Below are positions 1 through 9,817 of a stretch of DNA of 64,000 nt, in pieces. The notes beneath the pieces are model-generated. The model ran no database searches and was not told the DNA's origin. It saw only the letters and a program-made list of their open reading frames with translations. The translations under genes were made by a program, and so were the position numbers. Each line of letters opens with the position of its first letter. The stretch's first letter is position 1. This stretch comes from Actinoplanes sichuanensis (GTDB lineage: Bacteria; Actinomycetota; Actinomycetes; Mycobacteriales; Micromonosporaceae), in contig NZ_AP028461.1 of assembly GCF_033097365.1 (NCBI RefSeq), positions 6,572,001 to 6,636,000 on the forward strand, written 5' to 3'.

Positions 1-356
1 CCACGATCAAGGCCGCCGGTGGCCGGGAGATCGCCTCGACCTTCGTCGACGCCGCCCCGAACCTGACCGTCGCCGCGTACTTCACCTCGGAGAAGCTGAT
101 CGCCGAGAACGCCGACCTGGTCAAGCGCTTCACCGAGGCGATCAACGAGTCGCTGACCTACGCCGACTCGCACCCGGACGAGGTCCGCACGATCCTCGGT
201 TCATACACCAAGATCGACGAGAAGCTGCGCGCGTCGCTGGTCCTGCCGAAGTGGCCGACCCAGATCAACGAGGCGTCGGTGCAGACCCTGGCGTCCCTCG
301 GCGAGAAGGACGGCATCTTCACCGGTACTCCGGACCTGGCGAAGCTGCTGCCGTGA
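1..356 (+). CDS. ABC importer substrate-binding protein, C-terminal fragment
   Basis: The reading frame is open from the window edge (first complete codon at base 3) to TGA at 354-356, giving about 117 residues of a periplasmic-binding-protein fold. The fragment has the alternating hydrophobic/Lys-rich pattern of the C-terminal lobe of NitT/TauT (nitrate, sulfonate, taurine, aliphatic sulfonate) binding proteins. The following three genes encode two TauC/SsuC-type permeases and one ATPase, so this should be the extracytoplasmic substrate receptor of the same importer. The N-terminus and signal peptide lie outside the window, so the ligand cannot be named. The stop overlaps the next start (GTGA), which suggests translational coupling. 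Confidence 0.8.
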   Translation, partial: TIKAAGGREIASTFVDAAPNLTVAAYFTSEKLIAENADLVKRFTEAINESLTYADSHPDEVRTILGSYTKIDEKLRASLVLPKWPTQINEASVQTLASLGEKDGIFTGTPDLAKLLP

Positions 357-1156
357 CAACGGCCCGCCCGGCCAACCCGGTCCGGTCCGGCAACCCCGCT
401 CTGCTCGGGGTTGCCGGCCTGGCCGGGTTGCTCCTCGTCATCGAACTGGCGCCCCGGATCGGGCTGGTCGACGAGCGGTTCCTGCCGCCGGCCAGCACCA
501 TCCTGGGCGCCCTGGTCGACGAAGCGTCAGACGCCGCGTTCTGGACGGCGCTGTCCGACACCATGGTCGCGTGGGCGATCGGCCTGGCCATCGCGGTCGT
601 CGCCGGGGTGCTGGCCGGCCTGGTGATCGGGTCGGTTCCGGTGTTGCGGGCGCTGACCGCGTCGACAGTCGAGTTCCTGCGGCCGATCCCGTCGGTGGCG
701 CTGATCCCGCTCGCGGTGCTGATGTACGGCACCGACCTGGGCTCGACCCTGCTGCTGGTCTGCTACGCCTCGTTCTGGCAGGTCCTGGTCCAGGTCCTGT
801 ACGGGGTGGCGGACGTGGATCCGGTCGCCTTCGAGACCGCGAAGAGTTTCCGCTTCTCGGCGTGGGCCCGGATCCGGTACGTGCTGTGGCCGACTGCCCT
901 GCCGTACGTGTTCACCGGCATCCGCCTGGCCGCCTCGGTGGCTCTGGTCCTGGCGATCACCGCCGAACTCGTGATCGGCTCGCCGGGCCTGGGCAAGGAG
1001 ATCGCGGTCGCCCAGTCCTCGGACGCCGTGCCCACCATGTACGCCCTGGTCGTCGTCACCGGCATCCTCGGTGTCCTGATCAACCTGCTGGCTCGTACCG
1101 GCGAGCGCCGCCTGCTCGCCTGGCACCAGTCCGTGCGGGGAGAGGTGCCTGTGTGA
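353..1156 (+). CDS. NitT/TauT-type ABC transporter permease
   Basis: A 267-residue integral membrane permease of the BPD_transp_1 (SsuC/TauC) family. The GTG at 353 is chosen because it overlaps the stop of the binding-protein gene (GTGA) and because the protein then begins just before the first hydrophobic segment (about residues 16-30); the frame stays open further upstream, but that stretch overlaps the binding protein. Around residues 150-175 it has the EAA-loop region (AFETAKSFRFSAWAR) that docks onto the ATPase. It is the first of two adjacent permeases, so the transporter is probably a heterodimer in the membrane. The substrate is unknown. Confidence 0.85.
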   Translation: MTTARPANPVRSGNPALLGVAGLAGLLLVIELAPRIGLVDERFLPPASTILGALVDEASDAAFWTALSDTMVAWAIGLAIAVVAGVLAGLVIGSVPVLRALTASTVEFLRPIPSVALIPLAVLMYGTDLGSTLLLVCYASFWQVLVQVLYGVADVDPVAFETAKSFRFSAWARIRYVLWPTALPYVFTGIRLAASVALVLAITAELVIGSPGLGKEIAVAQSSDAVPTMYALVVVTGILGVLINLLARTGERRLLAWHQSVRGEVPV

Positions 1157-1932
1157 TGGTGACCATCGCCAAGAGAGTCGGGCTGGCGGTCGCTTTGCCG
1201 CTGGTCCTGTTCGTGGGCTGGTACGTGTTCAGTGCCGGCAGCACGAACTTCTACGCCCCGCCGCTGTCCAAGATCCTGACCGCGTTCGGCGACACCTGGC
1301 AGACCGAGCGTCTGAAGGCCGACGTGCTGCCGAGCCTGTTGCGCCTGTTCGCCGGATACCTGCTGGCCGCTCTGATCGGCATCGGTCTGGGTGTGGCGAT
1401 CGGCCTGAACCGCCGGCTGCGCGCCACGATGGAGCCGGTTCTGGAGTTCTTCCGGGCCATCCCGCCGCCGGTGCTGGTGCCGGTGATCATGCTGTTCGCC
1501 GGGATCGGGAACGGCATGAAGGTCACCGTCATCGTGTTCGGGTGCATCTGGCCGATCCTGCTGAACACGGTGGAGGGCGTCCGCGCGGTGGACAGCGTGG
1601 TGCTGGACACCGCACGCTCGTACGGGGTGAACGGGCCGGCCCGGCTCACCCACGTGGTGCTGCCGTCGGCCAGCCCGCAGATCGCGGCCGGACTGCGCCA
1701 GGCGCTGTCCATCGCGATCATCCTGATGGTGATCAGCGAGATGTTCGCCGCGAGCAACGGTCTCGGTTTCACCATCGTGCAGTTCCAGCGCAGCTTCGCG
1801 ATCCCCGAGATGTGGAGCGGGATCATCCTGCTCGGCCTGCTCGGTTTCATGCTGTCGCTGCTTTTCCGGCTCGCCGAGCGGCGGGTTCTGCGGTGGTACG
1901 AGGGCCTGCGCGCGGCGCAGCGCGCCGGCTAG
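1156..1932 (+). CDS. NitT/TauT-type ABC transporter permease, second subunit
   Basis: A 258-residue permease of the same family as its neighbour, with an N-terminal helix at about residues 8-25 and an EAA-like loop (VLDTARSYGVNGPAR) at about 150-165. The start ATG at 1156 shares a base with the upstream stop (TGATG); a GTG one codon earlier is equally possible. Paired permeases of this type form heterodimers with one shared ATPase, here the gene that follows 9 bp downstream. The ligand cannot be read from sequence. Confidence 0.85.
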   Translation: MVTIAKRVGLAVALPLVLFVGWYVFSAGSTNFYAPPLSKILTAFGDTWQTERLKADVLPSLLRLFAGYLLAALIGIGLGVAIGLNRRLRATMEPVLEFFRAIPPPVLVPVIMLFAGIGNGMKVTVIVFGCIWPILLNTVEGVRAVDSVVLDTARSYGVNGPARLTHVVLPSASPQIAAGLRQALSIAIILMVISEMFAASNGLGFTIVQFQRSFAIPEMWSGIILLGLLGFMLSLLFRLAERRVLRWYEGLRAAQRAG

Positions 1933-1941
1933 GGGGCGACG

Positions 1942-2718
1942 ATGCTCGAAGTCAAGGGATTGCGGAAGGTCTACCGGTCCGGAAGTCGCGAGGTCGAAGC
2001 GCTTCGGGACCTGACGTTCACTGTGGACAACGGCGATCTGGTCTGCCTGGTCGGCCCGTCCGGCTGCGGCAAGACGACGCTGCTGCGCTGCATCTCCGGC
2101 CTGCTCGACCCGACCGGCGGGGACGTCCGCGTCAACGGCAAGGCGGTCGACGGTCCGCCGGAGGGCATGGCGGTGGTCTTCCAGGAGTACGGGCGGAGCC
2201 TGTTCCCCTGGATGAGCGTGCGGGACAACGTGGAGCTGCCGCTCAAGCAGAAGAAGGTGGCCAAGGCCCGCCGGGCCGAACTGGTGGAGCAGTCGCTGGA
2301 CGCGGTCGGCCTGTCCGGCTCCGAGTCGGCCTACCCGTGGCAGCTCTCCGGCGGCATGCAACAGCGGGTGGCGATCGCCCGGGCGGTCGCCTATGAGCCG
2401 CAGACGCTGCTGATGGACGAGCCGTTCGCGGCGGTCGACGCGCAGACCCGCGCCGACCTCGAGGACCTGGTCCGTAAGCTGTGGAAACGGCTCGGTGTGA
2501 CGATCCTGTTCGTCACCCACGACATCGACGAGTCGGTGTATCTGGGGCAGCGGGTGGTGATGCTGTCGTCGTCACCTACCGTGGTGCAGGACGAGTTGGT
2601 CATCGACCTGCCGGCCGAGCGCGACCAGCTGACCACCCGGGCCGACCCGGCGTTCATCGCGATGCGGACCAGGGTCTACGAGCAGATCCAGGCGGCGAAG
2701 AAGAACGCCGGACAATAA
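1942..2718 (+). CDS. NitT/TauT-type ABC transporter ATPase
   Basis: A 258-residue cytoplasmic ABC ATPase. Walker A (GPSGCGKTT) is near residue 37, Q-loop (FQEYGRSLFPW) near 80, signature (LSGGMQQR) near 137, Walker B (TLLMDEPF) near 157 and the H-loop (VTHDIDE) near 192. The order and length fit SsuB/TauB/NrtD proteins that energise import of sulfonates, nitrate or related compounds. It is the last gene of the importer operon and is followed immediately by a strong hairpin terminator. Confidence 0.88.
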   Translation: MLEVKGLRKVYRSGSREVEALRDLTFTVDNGDLVCLVGPSGCGKTTLLRCISGLLDPTGGDVRVNGKAVDGPPEGMAVVFQEYGRSLFPWMSVRDNVELPLKQKKVAKARRAELVEQSLDAVGLSGSESAYPWQLSGGMQQRVAIARAVAYEPQTLLMDEPFAAVDAQTRADLEDLVRKLWKRLGVTILFVTHDIDESVYLGQRVVMLSSSPTVVQDELVIDLPAERDQLTTRADPAFIAMRTRVYEQIQAAKKNAGQ

Positions 2719-2729
2719 ACCCGCAGAAC

Positions 2730-2770
2730 AAAAGGGCCCGGTCATCCGTACGAGATGACCGGGCCCTTTT
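2730..2770. terminator. Bidirectional hairpin terminator
   Basis: A perfect 17-bp inverted repeat (2730-2746 and 2754-2770) with a 7-base loop; one arm ends in TTTT and the opposite strand also ends in a T run. It sits between the convergent importer operon and the secreted hydrolase gene, so it can stop transcription from both sides. Confidence 0.85.
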
Positions 2771-2774
2771 TGAC

Positions 2775-4367
2775 TCAGCGAACGCCGATCGCGTCCTGGA
2801 TCTCGGCCCGCGCATTGTCTGCGCCGCTGAAGCCGAAGGCGGAAACGGCGGCCGGATTCGGCTGCGGAATCGGGTCGCACTGCTTGTCGGAACGGTTTCC
2901 GCGGACCCGGTCCGGCAGTTCGCCGGTGGCCAGGTAGGCCGCGATGGTGTCGTCGGTGCAGGCGATCCCGTTCAGCGAACCGGAGTGGGTGGTGCCGCCG
3001 ACGCCCTCGATGAGGACCGACTTCGGGAAGCGCTTACGCACCTCGATGGCGCCCGAGTACGGGGTCGCGGCGTCGTTGGTCTCGGCGATCAGCAGGATCG
3101 GCGGAACCTTCTTGCCGTTGATCTCGACGGGCTTTCCGGCCTTGGCGCCCCAGTTCAGGCACGGTGCGTTGTACCAGGCGTTGTTCCAGGTGATGAACGG
3201 GTACTTGGAATAGATCTTCCAGTTATCCCGCTGCCATTTCGACCAGTTCTGCGGCCACTTCACATCGGTGCACTGGACGCCCAGGTAAACGGCGTAACCG
3301 TTGTCCGAACCGGCCGCGCCGGGCTCGGCGTACTGATCGAGCAGCGGCGCCGGGTCCTTGTCGTTGACCCAGGCGGCGAACGCCGAGGCGACGTCCTCCC
3401 AGCCGAAGACGTAGTAGCCGGCCGAGACGAAGATGTCGTTCCACTCGTCCGGGCCGATCTTGCCGGCGGCCGGGCTCTTGATCAGCGAGTAGAGCGTCGA
3501 ATAGTACTTCTGCTTCACCACCTTGGCCGTCTTGCCGAGGTGGTAGGTGGCGTCGTTCTTCGCGACCCAGCCGAAGAAGACGTCCATGTTCTTGTCGAAC
3601 TGGATGTCCTGGTCGAGGTTCGCGTCGTACCAGACCCGCTCGGGGTTGACCACGCCGTCGAAGACGAACCGGCGGACCCGGTCCGGGTGCTGCGTCGCGT
3701 AGACCTGGCCCAGGTAGGTGCCGTACGAGAAGCCGTAGAAGTTGATCTTCGACTGGCCGAGGGCCTTGCGCAGGCTCTCCATGTCGGCGACCGAGTCGGT
3801 GGTCTTCAGGTGGTCGAGCAGGGCGCCACCGGCCGCGTCGCACGCCTTCGCGTACCCCTTGGCCTTGTTCAGCCAGGTGTTCTCGAGCTGCCGGGTGACC
3901 GGGACGTAGAACGGCCTGTTGTAACCGGCGTAGTTCGGGTCGCAGGCCAGTGACGGGACGCTCGAGCCGACGCCGCGCGGGTCGAAGCCGATCCAGTCGT
4001 AGAACTCGCCCGCGCCGTTCGGCACGTACTCGCCGAGCACCGCCAGGCCGAGACCGGAGCCGCCGGGGCCGCCCGGGTTGGTGAGCATGACGCCCTGGTA
4101 GGCGGAGTCGGCGGACTTGTGCTTGATCCGCGAGACGGCAATCTTGATCTTGGTGCCGTTCGGCTTGGCGTAGTCGAGCGGCACCACCAGGAACCCGCAC
4201 TGCGCGCCACGCGCCTGGAGACTGGGGCGCGTACACGTACCCCAGTCGATGGCTGGTGGGGTGTAGCCGCCGGTCTTGGCCGTCGCTGCCGCCGCGACCG
4301 GAATCGTGCCGGCGCCGATCAGGAGACCGACGGAGGCGGCGATGGTGGCCGCCAGGATTTTCTGCAT
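2775..4367 (-). CDS. Secreted alpha/beta hydrolase, tripeptidyl-aminopeptidase-like (S33)
   Basis: A 530-residue exported hydrolase. Residues 1-30 form a signal peptide (Lys, hydrophobic core, Ala-rich cleavage region). The fold shows the oxyanion-loop motif NPGGPGGSG near residue 99, the nucleophile elbow GFSYG with Ser near 213, and a C-terminal TAP-like domain with the acid residue in TNDAATP (about 432) and the His in TTHSG (about 461). This arrangement is typical of Streptomyces-type secreted tripeptidyl aminopeptidases and related prolyl-specific S33 peptidases, of normal length. It is transcribed alone, divergent from an M28 aminopeptidase gene, suggesting a shared role in extracellular peptide use. 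Confidence 0.85.
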   Translation of the reverse strand: MQKILAATIAASVGLLIGAGTIPVAAAATAKTGGYTPPAIDWGTCTRPSLQARGAQCGFLVVPLDYAKPNGTKIKIAVSRIKHKSADSAYQGVMLTNPGGPGGSGLGLAVLGEYVPNGAGEFYDWIGFDPRGVGSSVPSLACDPNYAGYNRPFYVPVTRQLENTWLNKAKGYAKACDAAGGALLDHLKTTDSVADMESLRKALGQSKINFYGFSYGTYLGQVYATQHPDRVRRFVFDGVVNPERVWYDANLDQDIQFDKNMDVFFGWVAKNDATYHLGKTAKVVKQKYYSTLYSLIKSPAAGKIGPDEWNDIFVSAGYYVFGWEDVASAFAAWVNDKDPAPLLDQYAEPGAAGSDNGYAVYLGVQCTDVKWPQNWSKWQRDNWKIYSKYPFITWNNAWYNAPCLNWGAKAGKPVEINGKKVPPILLIAETNDAATPYSGAIEVRKRFPKSVLIEGVGGTTHSGSLNGIACTDDTIAAYLATGELPDRVRGNRSDKQCDPIPQPNPAAVSAFGFSGADNARAEIQDAIGVR

Positions 4368-4471
4368 CCCTTGCCTTCCGCTTGTCGAGCCGCCCGTCCA
4401 GCCGGTCCGGCCCGGGGCGGTTCCCGCAGCCTAACCATCCAGACATGGACATGCGCCCACATGCAGATATG

Positions 4472-4487
4472 GGCATGAGTTCATGCC
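4472..4487. promoter_or_regulatory. Inverted repeat between two divergent peptidase genes
   Basis: GGCATG-agtt-CATGCC, a 6-bp-arm palindrome in the 213-bp region between the divergent S33 and M28 peptidase genes. Several further CATG steps lie just upstream (4445-4462). It could be an operator shared by both genes. No regulator gene is adjacent, so this is a weak call. Confidence 0.35.
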
Positions 4488-4505
4488 ACGGTAGGTATCG
4501 ATTGA

Positions 4506-6089
<1,584 letters not shown>

Positions 6090-6201
6090 GACGGATCCGC
6101 CCGCCGGCCCCGTGCCGGCGGGCGGAAATCCTCAACCCCGGATGCTCCCGGCCGATCGGGGACCTCAGTCCCGGCCCCGGTCAGTAGTGAGGAGCACCCC
6201 C

Positions 6202-6684
6202 ATGACGCAGCCCGCCGGATGGTATGCCGATCCGAGCGGCCTGCCGGCGCAACGCTGGTGGGACGGCCGGCAGTGGACCGACCACGTCCAGCCCGGCGGC
6301 ACCCCGATACCGCCGCCGAACGGGTACTTCCCACCGGTCCCGCCCAGCGGACCGGCCGCACCCGGAGCGCACACGATCGCGCCGGACGACCCGGAACAGG
6401 CCCCGCTCTACGCCACCCAGCCGGCCGGATTCCAGCACGGTGGCCTGCCGACCCTCGCCGAGTCCCGGCCCGCCGCTCCGCCGCCGCATCCCGAGGTGCC
6501 GACCGTGCCGTACTCGATGCCGCCCGTCGACGCCGTCGCCGAACGCCTCGGTTTCGCCCCGCCCGCCCCGGCCCCGCAACAGCCGGTCCCGGCCGGCTGG
6601 CGGCGGATGGCCGGGCCGGTGGCCCTCGCCTTGGTCGCGGCGATCGTGCTGGCCCTGGTCACCTTCATCCTGCTGGGTCACTGA
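6202..6684 (+). CDS. DUF2510 domain membrane protein
   Basis: A 160-residue protein. The start at 6202 is preceded by a GGAG ribosome-binding site; an upstream in-frame extension lacks one. Residues 1-30 are a DUF2510 domain (AGWYADPSG...RWWDGRQWT), followed by a Pro-rich linker to about residue 130 and a single C-terminal membrane helix (residues 138-158). This is a tail-anchored actinobacterial protein of unknown function; DUF2510 is common at the N-terminus of actinobacterial membrane proteins. Confidence 0.8.
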   Translation: MTQPAGWYADPSGLPAQRWWDGRQWTDHVQPGGTPIPPPNGYFPPVPPSGPAAPGAHTIAPDDPEQAPLYATQPAGFQHGGLPTLAESRPAAPPPHPEVPTVPYSMPPVDAVAERLGFAPPAPAPQQPVPAGWRRMAGPVALALVAAIVLALVTFILLGH

Positions 6685-6753
6685 CCGGTCCGGTCAACGG
6701 CCGGGAGCGCACCGAGAGCGTTTCGAGAGCGCCGTCGACGATCCTGTGACCAC

Positions 6754-6794
6754 GCCGGGCGGGGTTCACGCCCCAAGCTGCAGCCCCGCCCGGC
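6754..6794. terminator. GC-rich hairpin between convergent genes
   Basis: An 11-bp GC-rich inverted repeat (6754-6764 with 6784-6794, loop 19 bases) lies between the convergent DUF2510 gene and the ABC-2 permease gene. There is no T run, but hairpins without one are common terminators in high-GC actinobacteria. Confidence 0.5.
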
Positions 6795-6806
6795 CCGGAC
6801 CGATCC

Positions 6807-7406
6807 TCAGTCGGACAGGTCCCGGTGGATCGCCCACAGGGCCACCGGAACCGCCGCCGCGGTCCACGCGAGCAGGAACAGCAGGGCCTTGGTGTTGCCC
6901 GCGGAGGCCATCGCGAACGAGGCGAACGGCAGGCCGATCGCCATCCGGTTGATGATTCCCTCGGCGAACAGCAGCCAGGCGAAAACGCCACCGAGCAGCC
7001 ACAGCGGACGCCGGACCACCGCGGTGCACAGCGTCCCGAAGACCGCCATCACCGGCGCCACCAGCACCGTCGACCGGTAGTGGGCGGCGTTGTCGTCGAG
7101 CAGCACGGCCACCCCGCTGACCGCGGCCAGCACCGTGCCGAGCACCGCCGCCGAGAGGCACTGGGCGATCAGGACCCGCCACCGGTGCGGGTGGTTGAGG
7201 TAGACGAGGACCATGGTCCGGTGCTGGAAGTGCTGCGCGGTCACCGTCACCGCGATGCCGAAGGCGCCCAGCCCGGCGAAGAGCGACCAGGCCTCCCGGC
7301 TGAACCAGCCGAACAGCGCGGCCATGAAGGCGAACCCGATCAGTGCCAGCCACGACGACATGATGCTGACGCTGCGGTACAACTCGCTGCGCACGACGGC
7401 GATCAT
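6807..7406 (-). CDS. ABC-2 type transporter permease
   Basis: A 199-residue protein with about five to six hydrophobic segments and no long soluble domain, as expected of a small ABC-2 permease. Its ATG overlaps the stop of the ATPase gene just upstream on the same strand (ATGA, 7403-7406), so the two are translationally coupled and form one exporter. The substrate is unknown. Confidence 0.7.
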   Translation of the reverse strand: MIAVVRSELYRSVSIMSSWLALIGFAFMAALFGWFSREAWSLFAGLGAFGIAVTVTAQHFQHRTMVLVYLNHPHRWRVLIAQCLSAAVLGTVLAAVSGVAVLLDDNAAHYRSTVLVAPVMAVFGTLCTAVVRRPLWLLGGVFAWLLFAEGIINRMAIGLPFASFAMASAGNTKALLFLLAWTAAAVPVALWAIHRDLSD

Positions 7407-8275
7407 CGGGCCTCCGACACGCTCATGAAGATGTCCTCCAGGTTCTGCGACTCGGCCACCAGCTCGTAGACCGCGACCTGCGCGGCGAGCGCGATGTCAC
7501 CGGCCTCCTCCGGACTGAGACCAGAGACGAACAGAAACGGCCCCTGCGGTACGACACTCGCGCCGTAATGCTCGAAGGCCTTGGTCAGCCGTTCCGGGTC
7601 GGCGCCCCGAACCCGCAGCCGGGCGGTCCCGGTCAGCTCGGCCAGCGTCCCGGACGCCAGGATCCGCCCCTGCCCGATGATCACCACGTCGTCGACGAAG
7701 TGCTCCAGCTCGGCCAGCAGGTGACTGGAGATCAGCACGGTGCCCCCGCCCGCCGTGTGCGCCAGCAGCAACTCCCGGAGCCAGGCCATGCCCGGCGGGT
7801 CCAGGCCGTTCGCCGGTTCGTCGAGCACCAGCACAGACGGTTCGCCGAGCAGGGCGGTGGCCACCGCGAGGCGCTGCTTCATGCCGAGCGAGTAGTCGCC
7901 GGTCCGTTTGGTGGCGGCGTCCTCCAGGCCCACGTACTCCAGCAGTCGGCCGACCCGCTCGCGGGGGAAGCCGCCGAGCAGCGCCTGGGTGCGCAGGTGG
8001 GCGTACCCGGATTGACCCGGATGGCTCAGGCCCTGCTCGATGACCGCGCCGACGTGCCGGACCGGGTGGTCGAGCTCCCGGTAGCGGCGGCCGTTGATCA
8101 GGGCGGCGCCCTTGGTGGGCCGGGTCAGCCCGAGCAGGATCCGCAGGGTGGTGCTCTTGCCGGAGCCGTTGAGCCCGAGCAGGCCGGTGACCCGGCCGGG
8201 AGCGGCGGTGAACGTCACGTCGCGGACGGCGTCCACCTTCCCGTAGGTCTTCGTCAGATCCCGGATCTCGATCAT
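7403..8275 (-). CDS. ABC-2 type exporter ATPase
   Basis: A 290-residue ABC ATPase of the CcmA/DrrA type. Walker A (GLNGSGKST) lies near residue 39, signature (YSLGMKQRL) near 133, Walker B (VLVLDEPANGLDP) near 153 and H-loop (ISSHLL) near 186, followed by a C-terminal regulatory extension of ~80 residues. The start at 8275 is preferred because GGGAG sits about 10 bases upstream; an ATG at 8284 would overlap that site. It should power the coupled permease downstream. Confidence 0.83.
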   Translation of the reverse strand: MIEIRDLTKTYGKVDAVRDVTFTAAPGRVTGLLGLNGSGKSTTLRILLGLTRPTKGAALINGRRYRELDHPVRHVGAVIEQGLSHPGQSGYAHLRTQALLGGFPRERVGRLLEYVGLEDAATKRTGDYSLGMKQRLAVATALLGEPSVLVLDEPANGLDPPGMAWLRELLLAHTAGGGTVLISSHLLAELEHFVDDVVIIGQGRILASGTLAELTGTARLRVRGADPERLTKAFEHYGASVVPQGPFLFVSGLSPEEAGDIALAAQVAVYELVAESQNLEDIFMSVSEAR

Positions 8276-8332
8276 GCCGGGCATTCTCCCGGCCCCTGTC
8301 AAGCCCTCGGACGGTAACTGTTCGATCACTCC

Positions 8333-8353
8333 GGCCGGCTCTGAGAGCCGGCC
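8333..8353. other. Perfect 9-bp hairpin in a divergent intergenic region
   Basis: GGCCGGCTC-tga-GAGCCGGCC, a 9-bp stem with a 3-base loop between the divergent ABC ATPase gene and the membrane-protein gene at 8466. It could be an operator or a 5'-UTR hairpin for either transcript. Confidence 0.35.
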
Positions 8354-8465
8354 GCGGAAGTCCGAAGTGACCGATCACGGATAGACGGGTGCGCTTGGGG
8401 TATTGGACGGATAGCGTGATCACCACGTGGTTCGGTCAGTCCCAGCCCTCCGGCGGAAGGACCGC

Positions 8466-8954
8466 ATGTCCGGAAACGGTTCGCCGGCACATCGTGCGCC
8501 CGGTTCGGTTCAGCGCAACCGGCTGATCGCCGTCGGCGTGGGTGTGGCGCTGCTGGTGATCCTGCTCTTCGCGCTGCTGGCGTACTGCACGACACCCGAC
8601 GATCCGGGTTCGACGACCGCGGATCCGGGCAGCAGCGTGGGCGCGTCGGCCACCGGTTCGGCGGTGCCGCCGAACGGAGGCGGCGAGGCCGCGCCGATAC
8701 CCAGCGGCAGTACCCCGGGCACGCCGACCGAGGAGGTCACCACCGCGGATCCCACCGGGTCACCGGAGGACGAGACCGGCGGTGGCGGCGATGACCCGGA
8801 GGACACGTCCACACCGGAGGGTGGGGTGGACGCCGGTGGTGGCAGCCAGACCGACGGCCGACGACTCGCCCTTCTGGTGACGGGTGGATTCCTCCTGGTC
8901 GCGGCGGCGGGCGTCGGGACGTACGCCATCCGTCGACCTCCGCACCATCGCTGA
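8466..8954 (+). CDS. Membrane-anchored Gly/Thr/Pro-rich protein next to a sortase
   Basis: A 162-residue protein. The ATG at 8466 has a good ribosome-binding site (GGCGGAAGG, 8452-8460); an upstream extension does not. A membrane helix at about residues 20-40 is followed by an ~85-residue low-complexity segment rich in Thr, Gly, Pro, Asp and Glu, then a second hydrophobic segment (about 134-154) and a short basic tail. The tail looks like a sorting-signal anchor, but I see no LPXTG-type motif in front of it. It ends 2 bp before the class F sortase gene, so a functional link is likely; the function is unknown. Confidence 0.65.
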   Translation: MSGNGSPAHRAPGSVQRNRLIAVGVGVALLVILLFALLAYCTTPDDPGSTTADPGSSVGASATGSAVPPNGGGEAAPIPSGSTPGTPTEEVTTADPTGSPEDETGGGGDDPEDTSTPEGGVDAGGGSQTDGRRLALLVTGGFLLVAAAGVGTYAIRRPPHHR

Positions 8955-8956
8955 CC

Positions 8957-9637
8957 GTGCCCCGGCCGCGCATCCGTGATCGTCGGGCGGCGGCGTTCGC
9001 CGTCGTCCTGGCGCTGCTCGGCGCCCTGACCGTCGCCATCGGACTGCGCACCGAGGACGGCCTGCCACCGCTTCCGGCCGCCGCACCCGTGCTTCCGGCT
9101 CAGGCGGCGCCCCGGGCTGCGGAGGCGGACGCCACACCCCCGGCGGCGGCGAAGGCGGCGCCCACGCCGGTGACGGCCCTGCAGCGGGCGATCCCGGTGC
9201 GGCTGCGGATTCCGGCGATCGGTGTGGACACTCCGATCATGCAGCTGGGGCTGCAACGGGACGGGTCTCTGGAGGTGCCGCCGCTGCGCGGCGACGCGCC
9301 GGCCGGCTGGTATCGCGACTCGCCGACGCCGGGCGAGACCGGCTCGTCGGTGCTGGCCGGGCATGTGGACACCGCGCGGGACGGCCCGGCGGTCTTCTTC
9401 CGGTTGCGGGAGCTCAAGACCGGAGACCCGATCGCGGTACGGCGTGACGACGGCACCGTGGCGACGTTCCGGGTGTCGCGGGTCGCGCTCTATGCCAAGC
9501 GGGACTTCCCGACGGCCGAGGTGTACGCGCCGATCAACCGCCCGGGGCTCCGCCTGATCACGTGCGGCGGTGCCTTCGACCGGAGTGAGGGCAGCTACCG
9601 GAGCAACGTGGTGGTGTTCGCCGACGCCGCGCATTAG
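8957..9637 (+). CDS. Class F sortase
   Basis: A 226-residue transpeptidase with an N-terminal membrane anchor (about residues 11-30), an Ala/Pro-rich linker and a sortase domain from about residue 75. The catalytic triad is visible: His in AGHVD (about 135), Cys in LITCGG (about 202) and Arg in GSYRSN (about 215). The motifs fit the actinobacterial class F sortases, whose substrates are mostly unknown. The start is GTG at 8957, 2 bp after the upstream gene, which makes that membrane protein the obvious partner candidate. Confidence 0.85.
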   Translation: MPRPRIRDRRAAAFAVVLALLGALTVAIGLRTEDGLPPLPAAAPVLPAQAAPRAAEADATPPAAAKAAPTPVTALQRAIPVRLRIPAIGVDTPIMQLGLQRDGSLEVPPLRGDAPAGWYRDSPTPGETGSSVLAGHVDTARDGPAVFFRLRELKTGDPIAVRRDDGTVATFRVSRVALYAKRDFPTAEVYAPINRPGLRLITCGGAFDRSEGSYRSNVVVFADAAH

Positions 9638-9817
9638 GGGTCCGAAACCGATTCCGGGACCGGTTCCACCCCTCTTTTCGGTCAGCTTGGTTCCGGAACT
9701 CGCCAGGTTCATACCGATCTTCGCGGTATGCCGGTTACCCCTGCTTGACATGGAGCTTCGACGATTGGTTCTGTGACGGGCATCATTGCGATCTTGTTTC
9801 GGAAGGAATCCCTCCGC

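Noticed and set aside
763..2520. A 585-codon minus-strand frame opposite the ABC importer
   Set aside because: It shadows three genes with complete ABC motifs and itself shows only Arg/His/Gln-rich composition.
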